In this document: positions 1-8,044 of the stretch, in pieces | How positions within the stretch are numbered: the first letter of the stretch is position 1 | Layout: each line of letters opens with the position of its first letter | Source of the DNA: Larix sibirica | Lineage: Eukaryota > Streptophyta > Pinopsida > Pinales > Pinaceae | Direction of reading: 5' to 3' | DNA length: 11,441 bases | Assembly: GCA_004151065.3 (NCBI GenBank) | Contig: NWUY0300057147.1 | Location: 8,786-20,226 of the forward strand | Notes under the pieces: generated by a model | Databases searched by the model: none | What the model was told of the DNA's origin: nothing | Seen by the model: the letters and a program-made list of their open reading frames with translations, nothing else | Made by a program: the position numbers and the translations under genes

Positions 1-462
1 GAACCTCCTTCTTTTCTCAGTCTAATTGTAAGTGTGTCTTGGACTTCTTTGAGAGTCTATCGAGTGTTCTGACATTCTGGAAGGAGATCTTGAAGAGGAT
101 GTCCTGTGCCTTCTTCTCACATCACCCCCTTTATGGCTTGGATTCCTCTGCCTAAAACAACCTCTATAATGGCTAACTGCATTCCTTTCTTCTCGTCTTG
201 TATTGCTTGGATTAGACCCCATGCTTACTTTCTGGTGCATGTTAGTGAGGATCTGCAGAATGGTCGCATTGAGCTGGTGCTACTCTTCTTGCGTCTTTAT
301 CAGCCTCTCATTAAAGCTTACAATGGTCTTAACCAAGTCCTGGGGATTCATCTGCTCCCATCTTCCATTAGACGTTGATTCCGCGTGCTCTTCCTGAACG
401 TTTTCCTCTAGCACATCCTCTTCCAGTTCATAGGGATTTTGTGCATCATTATCGGTGACCAT
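1..462 (-). pseudogene. gag-like polyprotein N-terminus, broken by two in-frame stops
   Basis: An ATG at 462-460 opens a frame beginning MVTDNDAQNPYELEEDV. It is followed by an acidic stretch (LEENVQEEH), then a part that would be helical (MNPQDLVKTIVSFNERLIK), then an Arg/Ser-rich basic stretch (RRRHRTSSSRSPSR). The frame is continuous to the window edge except for TAG at 282-280, inside QEE*HQLNATILQ, and TAG at 24-22. Both could have been CAG. A non-ATG extension to 495 is open. Position just after a primer site and leader, plus the acidic-then-basic layout, suggest the start of a retrotransposon gag. I see no zinc knuckle, but the frame leaves the window. The gag identity is inferred from context rather than from a motif. 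Confidence 0.6.
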
Positions 463-701
463 TATTTCTTTCTGACACACAGTCTTGCTGTTCAATTCAA
501 TTGTAACCTACTGCAATCACGGTGCATGATATAATATTTTATTAGACAACATATAAGGCGAAACATCTATAAAAATATGGAAATTACTTATTAAACCATT
601 AGTAAACAAGAGTTTTGTTAGGTCAAACAGTGCCACGGGCATTTCTTTGCGTGTGATTTCTTCCACTGTTTGGCCCTAACAACCCCAGTGTTGTAACTGA
701 A
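463..701 (-). other. Untranslated leader of the gypsy element, with hairpin
   Basis: This stretch between primer site and gag holds no convincing frame. It contains an imperfect inverted repeat: 617-631 (gttaggtcaaacagt) pairs with 665-680 (actgtttggccctaac), about 15 base pairs with one mismatch or bulge and a 33-base loop. A smaller gttgt/acaac pairing sits next to the primer site. Structured leaders in retroelements can serve dimerisation or packaging; that role is inference here. Confidence 0.5.
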
Positions 702-713
702 GCTCTAATACCA
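702..713 (-). promoter_or_regulatory. Primer-binding site, initiator Met tRNA type
   Basis: On the minus strand the bases read TGGTATTAGAGC, one base from TGGTATCAGAGC, the common plant primer site complementary to the 3' end of initiator methionine tRNA. It lies 3 bases (gag) after the LTR end GTTACA, the expected place. The change is C to T. This site fixes both the LTR boundary and the orientation of the element. Confidence 0.85.
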
Positions 714-819
714 CTCTGTAACAACCCTGGACCTCCCATGTGGCCTTCCGAGGCCACCAAAGACCCGGTGTTACTTTTTTTTTCTTTTACTTTCAAATCT
801 ACAAATAGTTTCACTGGAC

Positions 820-1380
820 TTGGATCCGCAATCCACCATTGCGATCCGCAATTCTCAAATATGTCTTTCCGGAATCCGCAATCTGCATCGCATCTTTCTG
901 CAATCCACAATCCGCAATCGTGTCTTTTCACAATCTGCATTGAGTCTTTCCGCAATCCATAATCATGCCCTTCCACAATCCGCAATGCACATTGCGTCTT
1001 TCCGCAATCCGCAATTGTGCCTTTCCATGGCCTTTCCGCAACCTGCAATCCACATTGCGGAAGTCGGAATGCGGAAGTCCAACTTCCAACTTACAGAAAA
1101 CTTCCCTTTTCGCAATCCGCATTGCGGAATCCTAACTTTAAACTTTCGAAAAGTTCACCTGCCGCAATCCGCAATCTGCATTGTGGAAGTTGGAATTGCA
1201 GAAGCCTAACTTTAAACTTCTGGAAACTTCACCTTTCCTCAATCCACAATCCAAATTGCGGAATTCAGAATTGAGGAATCCTAACTTTAAACTTCTGGAA
1301 CTTCACCTTCCACAATCCGCAATCCCCACTGCGGAATTCAGAATTGCAGATGCCCAACTTCTCTATTTCTGCAGTTTACT
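820..1380. repeat. Degenerate CCGCAAT array with 73-75 bp tandem repeat inside the LTR
   Basis: From about 820 to 1075 the sequence repeats short units around tccgcaat/attgcgga in direct and inverted order, many with CpG changed to TG or CA. From 1078 a longer unit appears, marked by cctaactttaaactt. Matching points fall at 1078, 1131, 1205, 1280 and 1353, giving spacings of 53, 74, 75 and 73. Each long unit ends in a small inverted pair such as gcaatccgcattgcgg. The array explains the open frames seen on both strands here. Confidence 0.8.
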
Positions 1381-1935
1381 AAGGCAAACTTCTAAGGGCA
1401 TAACATCCTTATCCAGGGTCCAAATGAGGCAAGTTTGGTACTATTGGAAAGCTCTTGAAGATCTATATCCAATGCTAAAACCCCCAACCCTTCTGAGGTA
1501 TCTAACCTCTCCATTTCCTTATCTGAATTTATGTCTATAAACCTTCAAACGTACTTCCCAACCCTTAACAGATCTCTACCTATCTCTTGCCATAACCCAT
1601 CTTTCCTTTGACTCACAGAGCGGCTAAGCATGCCAAAGGCTCCATACCATTCCATGGTTAATTAAGATTAACTATTCCATTTACAAGTTTAAGTATCTCT
1701 TAACAAAATACATATGATAAAAGAAACTAAATCTAACCATACATCTAACACATGTAAGATTAGCAATGCATTAAACTCATGTAACTGAATAAGTTACTCA
1801 ATGTGCACTCAGGATTACACATTGTCTAACTATTAATCCCATTCATATAACATTCATTCAACAGGTTAAACAATACAACATAATAATAACACATGAAATA
1901 ACATCATTCATTCCACGGAACACTTATCTTTGTAT

Positions 1936-1937
1936 NN
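1936..1937. other. Assembly gap (NN)
   Basis: Two N bases within the AT-rich part of the LTR. The true length of the missing sequence is unknown, so the LTR length is approximate. Confidence 0.95.
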
Positions 1938-2042
1938 TTCATTTACATTTATTTTGACCTCACTTGGTCAAAATGTCAAATCAAATAATAGCATAAGGTC
2001 TTATAAAACAATAATCATTTAGGTATTTTTGGTGTATTACAA

Positions 2043-3119
2043 CATCGTTGTGGGATACAACTTACAGAGGAAGAAGATTCCTTGGTTTGGTGATGGAATG
2101 AGAAATATGGGGAGGTAAGTGCTAAACTTACATATAATGCTATTATTTTTGTTTTGTATGATATTTAGTAGATATGGTGGTATACTTTGTTTTGGAAATG
2201 GCATATCCCCTTAAAGATCAAACATTTTTGTTGGTTAATGATGGAGAATAAAATAATGACCTGGGAAAATTTCTTAAGAAGAGGGGGTTGTGGTCCTAGC
2301 ATCTATGTGTTGTGTTGTTCTACGCCTGAATCTGTAGATAATCTTATGGTTCATTGTCCTTTTACAAAGTTGGTTTGGAATCAAATCATCAAATATTTCA
2401 AAATCTCAAAAATTTGGAATGCTCTTTCTTTGGATTTATGCTTTAAAATTTCGATGACAGAAGTACCAATTTGGGAAAAGTTACCTTGTTTTATATGCTG
2501 GGAAATTTGGAAGCACATAAATGTTATATTATTTGAAGGGAAACATAAATCTGTGTTGAAGGTAAGCATCTGGGCTTCAAAAAGTTACGGTGAAATTAGA
2601 AATGAAGTAGTAAAGGTGGGGGGAAAGGTAAGGGTTCCTCTTGTTTTTATTGATCATATGCCTCTTGGTTGTTTTGATGGTGCCTCGCAAGAAGAAGGTA
2701 GGAAATGTGGAGCTAGTGCTTTTTTAAAGATGAATGATTATTTGGCTTACAAGATAAAAAAGAATTGCTGTAGAGGGACAAATACTCGCACAAATCTTTA
2801 AGCTCTTTTTGCTTTACTTTACTTTGCAAAATATAAACAGGTTACTCATTTATAGGTGGCAGGTGACTCCAAAATCATCATTGATTGGGTACTAAGGAAG
2901 AACACATTTCAGGTGGCATCCTTAGAAAACTAGCAAAGAAGAGTAAGGCTTTTATTGTCTAAATTTTCTCAGGTTGAGGTACAACATGTTTTTAGGGAGT
3001 ATAACTCAGAGGCTGATACCTTATCTAAACAAGCCTTGACTCTGGAAGAAGTCAGACTATTTTTTTATGTTCAAGATGAAGGTGTATGGGGTCTTGAAGA
3101 AAGCATTCTTCTCTTTTAA
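2043..3119 (+). pseudogene. LINE ORF2 C-terminus: zf-RVT plus RNase H, six in-frame stops
   Basis: One frame runs 2043-3119 without any frameshift. Before the zinc domain: IQLTEEEDSLVW and EKYGEVSAKLTYN, then WHIPLKIKHFCWL, TWENFLRRGG and a C/H-rich segment LCCSTPES...HCPF...VW, all matching plant zf-RVT. Two usual zinc ligands look replaced (Tyr in IYVLC, Asn in VDNLM). The RNase H domain follows: GCFDGAS with its first Asp, TNTRTNL where TNTRAEL is usual so the catalytic Glu is lost, VAGDSKIIIDWVL, and HVFREYNSEADTLSKQAL. Stops are TGA 2091, TAG 2166, TAG 2169, TAA 2799, TAG 2853 and TAG 2931; the normal end is TAA 3117. The copy is inactive. The family is secure, the exact clade is not. 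Confidence 0.85.
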
Positions 3120-3402
3120 CTTGTTTGTATTTTGGGGGGTCGTTTGGATCCCGTGACTCATATTTTTCTGGATATGTCTTAATATGGTCCGTTACTTTGT
3201 TTTTGGCCCCTTTTGAGGATCCATATTTTTTATCCTTTTGGTTATGCTTGGGGCAACTTGGAGATGGAGATTCTATGTTCAATTCTTAAGGGGAACTTCC
3301 TTTGACTTTTCAGGTCCTCTTGTTTTGATTTTTGGAGAACTATGTTTGTATAATTTATATTTCTCATAATGAAATATAGTATTTTTTTCCCGGTGAAAAA
3401 AA
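3120..3402 (+). other. LINE 3' untranslated region and poly-A end
   Basis: T- and G-rich non-coding sequence follows the ORF2 stop. It ends in a short A-run (3396-3402) after tttttttcccggtg. The open frame on the opposite strand at 3052-3282 is a shadow. Confidence 0.65.
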
Positions 3403-3668
3403 GTCATACACATCGAGTTTATGTATAATGTCAATGTTATAGTGTGTGTTGTATGTGAGATAACATTTAATTGGTGCATATGGAGCACAATTGTGGGGTA
3501 TACATTGGATTTAACTTCTATTATAAAAAAGGTTGTATAGTAAGTGATTGTGAATTGGAAAACTTATTATCTATTGTTTCACAAGAAAGGGTGTAAGGAT
3601 CAAATCTATTTTCTTAATGTCAAATGCATTTGTATCACTCTAGGGAAAAAATCAATAAAATCAATAAA

Positions 3669-3890
3669 TTAATGAATTAATAAAAAATGTTTAGTATCGA
3701 GTATACTTTTATCAACTCCCATTTCATAGATCGACTCCCGTTTCACCCAATCCGTGAAATGTACATTATCTCCTTGATTCAATGCATGCAACCTTTTGAA
3801 CATTAATGGTGTAACATCAACAACATTTTCACACTCCATATAAGACTTTGTTAAACCCACCCTCAACACCTCTGCATGCCCCCAATCTAG
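3669..3890 (-). pseudogene. Weak open frame, unknown product
   Basis: A minus-strand frame of about 74 codons, starting without an ATG near GLDWGHAEVLRVGL and ending DTKHFLLIH before TAA at 3669. Its composition looks protein-like (ECENVVDVTPLMFKRLHAL), but I recognise no family and there is no promoter or start that fits. It may be a fragment of a decayed repeat. The rest of 3403-3847 shows only AT-rich sequence, including short atcaataaa repeats near 3650-3670. Confidence 0.25.
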
Positions 3891-4402
3891 CCCCTAACAT
3901 ACTTATGGTATTTGCATCTCCCAAAGTTGCTTCCACATTGATTTCTACCTCTGGCAAAGAGTATTTGGCTGCGATCGATCATCACAAGGAACTACTCCCC
4001 TTCCCAGGGGTACTTTTTCTATTGTTTATTTATTTCCAGATGGCTGGTTATGTGGATGGTGACAAATAGGATATTGATCATCTCCCCTCCGTAATTTTGG
4101 TGAACTACGATAATCTCAATCTCATTCCATCTGCCATTCTTTATGTTTACGAGTCTTTTTCAACATCACATTGGTAGCCTTATAGGTATTTTGCTTGCAA
4201 TTATTTCCAACTGCAAGTTTCTATATGGAATGTGAGACAAAAGAGTGACTCATTTGAAATTGTGGATACTAAGCACACATTGACCATTGATGTCAAGGTT
4301 TTCCCACTTGTGACTGATCATTTAGATATTAATAAAAATAATAATAAAATTTGTAGAATGTTAAAGATTTGTGGCAGACTATGGAGAATCAAGCATGCAT
4401 AA
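3848..4402 (+). pseudogene. Interrupted plus-strand open frame, unknown product
   Basis: A single frame of 185 codons is broken only by TAG at 4067-4069 and TAG at 4175-4177. It reads a Pro-rich start (PPSTPLHAPNLAPN), then KEYLAAIDHHKELLPFPG, VILVNYDNLNLIPSAILYVY, and FEIVDTKHTLTIDVKVFPLV. No domain is recognised, and no ATG is clearly right. The low stop density suggests coding ancestry, though chance is possible in a moderately AT-rich stretch. It is divergent from the minus-strand frame just to the left. Confidence 0.3.
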
Positions 4403-4621
4403 ATTGTTTGGTGTATGAACTGAGCCTTAAGAAGATTTTGTTTAGAAGGTTGAAGATGTGCATCAGACCATGGAGAGTCAGGGGTGCACAAATTGTGTAG
4501 CATAGTAGCCAAGCCTTAAGAAAATCGTGTTTTAATTTATTTTTTAAGCAAAATTAAGGATTTAGTGATGGACTATGGAGAACCAAGGCTACACTAGATT
4601 GTACGACATGTAAACCAATCC
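4361..4621. repeat. Three-copy degenerate tandem repeat, unit about 89-105 bp
   Basis: Three copies start near 4361, 4450 and 4554. Each has the order ttaaagattt-like start, then gactatggagaa (4377, 4466, 4571), then an aaattgt-like block and a ccttaaga-like end (the third copy is shorter). Copies differ by many substitutions, so the array is old. Short open frames on the minus strand here are by-products. Confidence 0.65.
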
Positions 4622-5072
4622 TTGTTGATGAAAACTCCATCCAGCGAGGGCTAAATGTGCTAGGAGTGAAACATGTTTTGATACCAAATTATGCACCCAC
4701 ATAACTATACTTGGAGAACATGCTTGGATTTCTAAAAAACAAAATATATCACAAACAAAACCAATACATTGCTTGCAAACCCCCATGATCGTGTGCTCTA
4801 TCATTGAAAATTGTCCATGGTAAGCTTGTCAAAATCAACATAACTAACAAAGGTTTTGCTCTTTCTATGCTCCAAAACAAGTTATTAATTGATATCAATT
4901 TTCACTTAGAGGAACCAATAAATGGACCCTAACACATAGGGTTGAAATTTAACGTCCTACCTTGCACTCTAAGAAAGTTTTATATGATGTTTAAATTTTA
5001 ACATTGCATTGCATTTGACATTTAAATCTTATTTTATTTTTTATTTTTAATAACATGATTATAAACATTCAC
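4622..5072. other. Unassigned AT-rich stretch
   Basis: No gene, RNA or clear repeat seen. An open frame on the minus strand at 4589-4804 has no recognisable motif. From about 4980 the sequence becomes strongly A+T rich before the poly-T that ends the next LINE. Confidence 0.5.
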
Positions 5073-5377
5073 TTTTTTTATTATAAGTAAGCAGAAAATT
5101 ATATTAACAAAACAGGTGGTACATAGCCGTGATTACAATTATTTCCCAGGGCCTTGTAGGGATCCCAACTGATACCAAACTCGAAAATGCCCTCTTTAGA
5201 CTTACATGAGCACATTAACCCCTGAGGGTGACCCTTGCTTACATAGAGCTTGTTTGACCAGCTTACATCTACTATAAATTTTGAAATTCAAACTATACTG
5301 TCGAAACCATACAATATGGTGACAATATGCAGAAACAAAACCATCATATGAAACTAAAAACCAAAGGAGAGCCAAAC
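5073..5377 (-). other. 3' untranslated region and poly-A of the minus-strand LINE
   Basis: Non-coding sequence after the TGA at 5378. On the minus strand it ends ...gttttgttaatataatttt, ctgcttacttataat and seven A (5079-5073). The clean T-run at the edge on plus marks the integration end. Confidence 0.6.
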
Positions 5378-6187
5378 TCAGAAACCACTAGACCCGGCAG
5401 GAAACTCAGACGCTTTGCCTCGCTGGAACGGAGCAACATCATCGCAGACCCTCGCCGGTTGTTCCTGGAAGCGAACGCCTAGTTTCTTCACAGTAGCATT
5501 GATATTCAAATGCATCACCCTCGAGTCAGAGTGGCGCGCCTTCCAATTTTGGATGGGGATTTCATCCCCTGCTTCCTTCAACTGCCACTCCCATAAAATT
5601 TTCCACAACATGTTCTTCATGACCCAATACAGGGTCACTGTGCGGTCATAAAGGCCGATCTTGGCCGCAGTATTTCTAGGGTCCATTACCCAATATTCAA
5701 TTTCCTGAGACTACTACTTTAGCTTCTCGTCATCCAATTGCGCCCACAACCCAACTTCCATGGACTCCAGCTCCCGCTGGACATCAAACGAGAGACCTAG
5801 TTTAAAGAAGCGAGCCTCCTGTGCCACACGATCTTGCGCTCTAGTAATACTCCATCCCTCCACCGCAGCTTTCCCCTTAGTCTCCTTCCTTCGCCTCGAC
5901 CCTCTACTCTCCATGGCTCCTTCGACAACTTGCATGATCACTCAAGAGAAGGACCACCTCCAAGGCTTCACAGAGCTCTCTCTTTCATGCACCCACTAAG
6001 GAATAAGACGACGACGATGGGGCTGGCCACCTTTCTTGGCCTTAAAAAGGATCTTACCATAAATGACAATGATGAAAGTGGCTCCCCCGATGATGTCGAA
6101 TTGAGGTACATCAACTCCATCCATATCAGTCCCATTTACTACCATAATTCCCCACTCCTTAAGAGCCTGGATTCGCACACGAGCCAT
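5378..6187 (-). pseudogene. Extra 269-codon frame downstream of LINE RNase H, unknown function, four stops
   Basis: An ATG at 6187 opens MARVRIQALKEWGIMVVNGT and the frame stays in phase to TGA at 5380-5378. It is broken only by TAG 5998, TGA 5944 and the pair TAG TAG 5716-5711. Segments include VPQFDIIGGATFI and KILFKAKKGGQPHRRR (basic, strand-rich), then KAAVEGWSITRAQDRVAQEA, then YWVMDPRNTAAKIGLYDRTV, WKILWEWQLKEAGDEIPIQ, and a tail PFQRGKASEFPAGSSGF. The frame is also open upstream of the ATG through DHLWTRSTFDNGEV to about 6345, and is in a different phase from RNase H. It could be a separate late ORF, a frameshifted C-terminal extension of ORF2, or a captured sequence. I do not recognise a characterised family. 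Confidence 0.6.
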
Positions 6188-6356
6188 TAGTTCTCATACC
6201 TGTCGAAGAGACTAGCATTCATTCTCCTCGCCTCCCCCATTTATAACTTCGCCATTATCGAAAGTCGACCTTGTCCATAAGTGATCATGCGAGACATGGC
6301 CATAAGCTCGCACTATGTTTCCACCGCGGGTTCTAATTACTCACTAGCATCAGTTA

Positions 6357-6659
6357 GGCCACATCAAGAGCCCCAAAGGACTCACATTGGGTGTGTAAAT
6401 TTCCATCTTTCAACTCAGTCAGCTATCCTTTCATATACATGAACCAATCCTAGGCCCCATTGTTAGCCATCCTATCTTCCATGTTATTCCCCTTCCCGAA
6501 GACATGGCTAAAAGAGCAAGCATGCCTGTCCACCAAACAGATCGCTAACCACTCAAGCTGGTGCTCTAACCTCCAATGCGTAGAGACTTGGTAATCTGAA
6601 TATTTAGCTGAGAACTTTCTCTAACATAAATCTTCGACAAACAAAATCTTTACTGACAC
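6357..6659 (-). pseudogene. LINE RNase H domain remnant
   Basis: The frame reads VSVKILFVEDLC, where plant LINE RNase H has a vEGDS-like segment. It continues with KYSDYQVSTHWRLEHQLEWL and then FSHVFGKGNNMEDRMANNGA, which matches the closing H-V-x-R-x-x-N-x-x-A-D-x-L-A-N pattern with its Asp kept. It continues past the domain as DWFMYMKG and ELKDGNLHTQCESFGALDVA. In-frame stops are the codon after LC, TAG 6452-6450, TAG 6425-6423 and TAA 6356-6354. The first half of RNase H and the whole reverse transcriptase are absent. Confidence 0.65.
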
Positions 6660-6796
6660 TTATTTGCTTGTGAAAACATGAGCATTCAATTCTTATGCAT
6701 CATTAAACATCATTAATTGACCAAACTTATGCGTAACTTGAAAAACGACATCTCTTCTTAACAAGTGAGAACATAATTAAAAACACACATACCAAA
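6660..6796. other. Unassigned spacer
   Basis: AT-rich sequence between the presumed 5' truncation of the minus-strand LINE and the presumed inner end of the LTR-like repeat. On the minus strand TGGTAT at 6794-6789 follows a possible LTR end (cctca), which would be a poor primer site (6 of 12 bases); I see nothing else. Confidence 0.35.
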
Positions 6797-7741
6797 TGAG
6801 GACAACTAACTGATAACGGATTTCGTCAGGCCTCCTAACTACGTCTACAGGTTCGTCAAAGCTCCGAACCGTTCTTATTAATTCTCCTTCAAAATATGCA
6901 TGCATTTTACATTGACATAATCATGTGGCGTTCTCTCCCATCTTGGGCAGCCTTCTCCTAAGGCTCTCACATGAAATTTCATAAGCAAGACCTCCTTGCT
7001 TAAACTCTCCAATGCAAAGGAAAGATTACAAAGAATACCCTCTCCTTCCCCTTTCTCATGAGAGGATTTTATAGCCCTCCATGGATAAGAGCTAGTTACA
7101 CACACCAAGGAGAATATCTCTCCCATGATCCCCTAAATTAGGATCACGAGACACCTTAAAGGGTAGGTGGAGATCTTTATCCATGAAAATCTCAATACTC
7201 CCTTAAGACTAGGAAACTAGAAGTGAGGTGGATTCTCACACCTCTTAATTTCCTTTTACAATTTAAATGAGAATTTTGTATGAGAATTTTTCGTACATTT
7301 CCTTTTTACAAAGTTTTAATTGAAATTTCAATTTAAAATGAAATACACTTTGTTCAAATTTTTAAGAACTCTTGTTGAAGAAAACCTCCTTTCTTGTCGT
7401 AACTTCAACCTGGAATTTCTCCCACATACGAAGTCCATTTGACTCCGTTCAAATTGCATAAGGAATCTTTCTGCGAGCTCTTCGTCGATTGAATGCCTTT
7501 GAATCTAAAGACGGCCTTCTGCATTCTTCGACTGAGATGATCCTCCTGGATCAAATCTCCCCACTGAAAAGCACTTTTTGGACCTCCAAAAAGTTTTGAT
7601 TCATAATCGTAGAAGGGTCTTTGTCTTCTCTTTCTTCAAAACTTTGTCCATGACTGTATTTTTCCCATTTGGACTGATTCCCTTGCACTTATGGCCATTT
7701 TTAGGGTGTCGGGTACAACCGATCAAGCACCCAATTTTACA
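6797..7741 (-). repeat. LTR-like repeat, copy 1 (probably solo or orphan LTR)
   Basis: The right edge is set by comparison with copy 2: both are alike up to TTACA (minus strand start TGTAA) and differ outside. On the minus strand there is a TATA-like GGCTATAAAATCC (TATAAAA at 7073-7067). Further on, gaacctgtagacgtagttagg and acgaaatccgttatcag resemble the U5 end of plant copia LTRs by eye. The left end at 6797 (CA) is a guess. No purine tract precedes the LTR and no target duplication was found (right flank ataag), so a complete element is not supported. Open frames inside are not counted as genes. Confidence 0.5.
7067..7073 (-). promoter_or_regulatory. TATA-box-like site in LTR-like repeat copy 1
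   Basis: Minus-strand TATAAAA within ctccatggagggctataaaa, about two thirds into the presumed LTR, where an LTR promoter would lie. Function is inferred from sequence and place only. Confidence 0.35.
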
Positions 7742-8044
7742 ATAAGTTGTGCTCATGCCAACTTCAAAAAATTTTCCTTGATTGCCATCAATTCTACTCA
7801 TACATATGGCATCATTATAAAAATAGAATTCAAATTTTTACATTATAAACTATAATGTAAAACTTTTTAGAGCACACATCATTTTATATGCATAAATCAA
7901 CTTTTAAAATTCAAAGTGAAATACCCATTCCATGGCGTGTTTAAATTTCTTTAACTCTTTGGTTCTGTGAATTATTCAAGCTCAATGATTCCTAAACCAT
8001 GATGGCTTACCACTTGGCCCTTTACCTCTGCAAAATTCTGTGGT
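7742..8044. other. Unassigned stretch with a perfect 12-bp hairpin
   Basis: No gene seen. 7836-7847 (ttttacattata) and 7851-7862 (tataatgtaaaa) are perfect inverted copies around a 3-base loop. The hairpin is all A/T but for one C-G pair. It may be chance in AT-rich DNA or part of a small element; no further terminal repeats were seen around it. Confidence 0.5.

Larger units (their letters stand above)
1..2041 (-). mobile_element. Ty3/gypsy-type LTR retrotransposon, 5' part (LTR, primer site, leader, start of gag)
   Basis: Read on the minus strand, the order is LTR (2041 to 717), a 3-base spacer, a primer-binding site, a leader of about 240 bases, and a gag-like frame that runs off the window at base 1. 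The LTR ends are the TG...CA type: in sense orientation it starts TGTAATACACC and ends GGGTTGTTACA, the terminal pattern common in plant gypsy elements of the chromovirus kind. pol and the second LTR would lie outside the window, so superfamily assignment rests on LTR ends, primer site and position, not on reverse transcriptase. The other end's target duplication cannot be checked; the candidate here is acatc at 2042-2046. The element sits inside the frame of a LINE. Confidence 0.75.
717..2041 (-). repeat. LTR of the gypsy element (1325 bp)
   Basis: The left edge (TGTAACAACCC at 717) is set by the primer site. The right edge is called at GGTGTATTACA, ending at 2041, because it is a near inverted copy of the left edge and because LINE coding resumes at 2043. 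The part nearest the primer site (820-1380) is a degenerate tandem array; the rest is AT-rich. Long open frames across 623-1209 on both strands come from the repetitive array and are not genes. A two-base N gap lies inside at 1936-1937. Confidence 0.7.
2043..3402 (+). mobile_element. L1-type LINE, 3' end, plus strand
   Basis: This is the end of a LINE ORF2 (zinc-binding domain then RNase H), followed by a 3' untranslated region that closes with cataatgaaatatag, a T-run, cccggtg and an A-run at 3396-3402. Plant L1 elements often end this way. The 5' part, including endonuclease and reverse transcriptase, is not in the window: coding is open to base 2043 and is cut by the gypsy LTR, so the missing part may lie beyond that insertion. 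No target duplication can be checked for that reason. Confidence 0.8.
5073..6659 (-). mobile_element. L1-type LINE, 3' end, minus strand, with extra downstream reading frame
   Basis: Read on the minus strand the order is RNase H remnant (6659-6357), a second reading frame of 269 codons (6187-5378), a 3' untranslated region, and a terminal A-run (T-run at 5073-5079 on plus). Coding stops abruptly above 6659, so the copy is probably 5'-truncated there, as LINEs often are. I did not find a convincing target duplication: the left flank is ...aaacattcac and nothing close matches near 6660-6720. The LINE assignment rests on the RNase H motif order and the poly-A end. Confidence 0.65.

Noticed and set aside
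623-1209. Long open frames on both strands (141 and 129 codons) inside the LTR
   Set aside because: They coincide with the CCGCAAT-type tandem array; their translations are simple repeats (RNPQ, IAEC and the like) and occur on both strands at once.
3052-3488. Minus-strand open frames of 76 and 69 codons
   Set aside because: They lie opposite the LINE ORF2 end, its 3' untranslated region and its poly-A end.
6270-6282. ataagtg as the second target copy matching ataag beside LTR-like copy 1
   Set aside because: It lies inside the coding part of the minus-strand LINE, where no LTR edge is present; a five-base match is expected by chance.
6878-7126. Minus-strand 82-codon frame
   Set aside because: It overlaps the TATA-like promoter part of the LTR-like repeat and shows no known motif.
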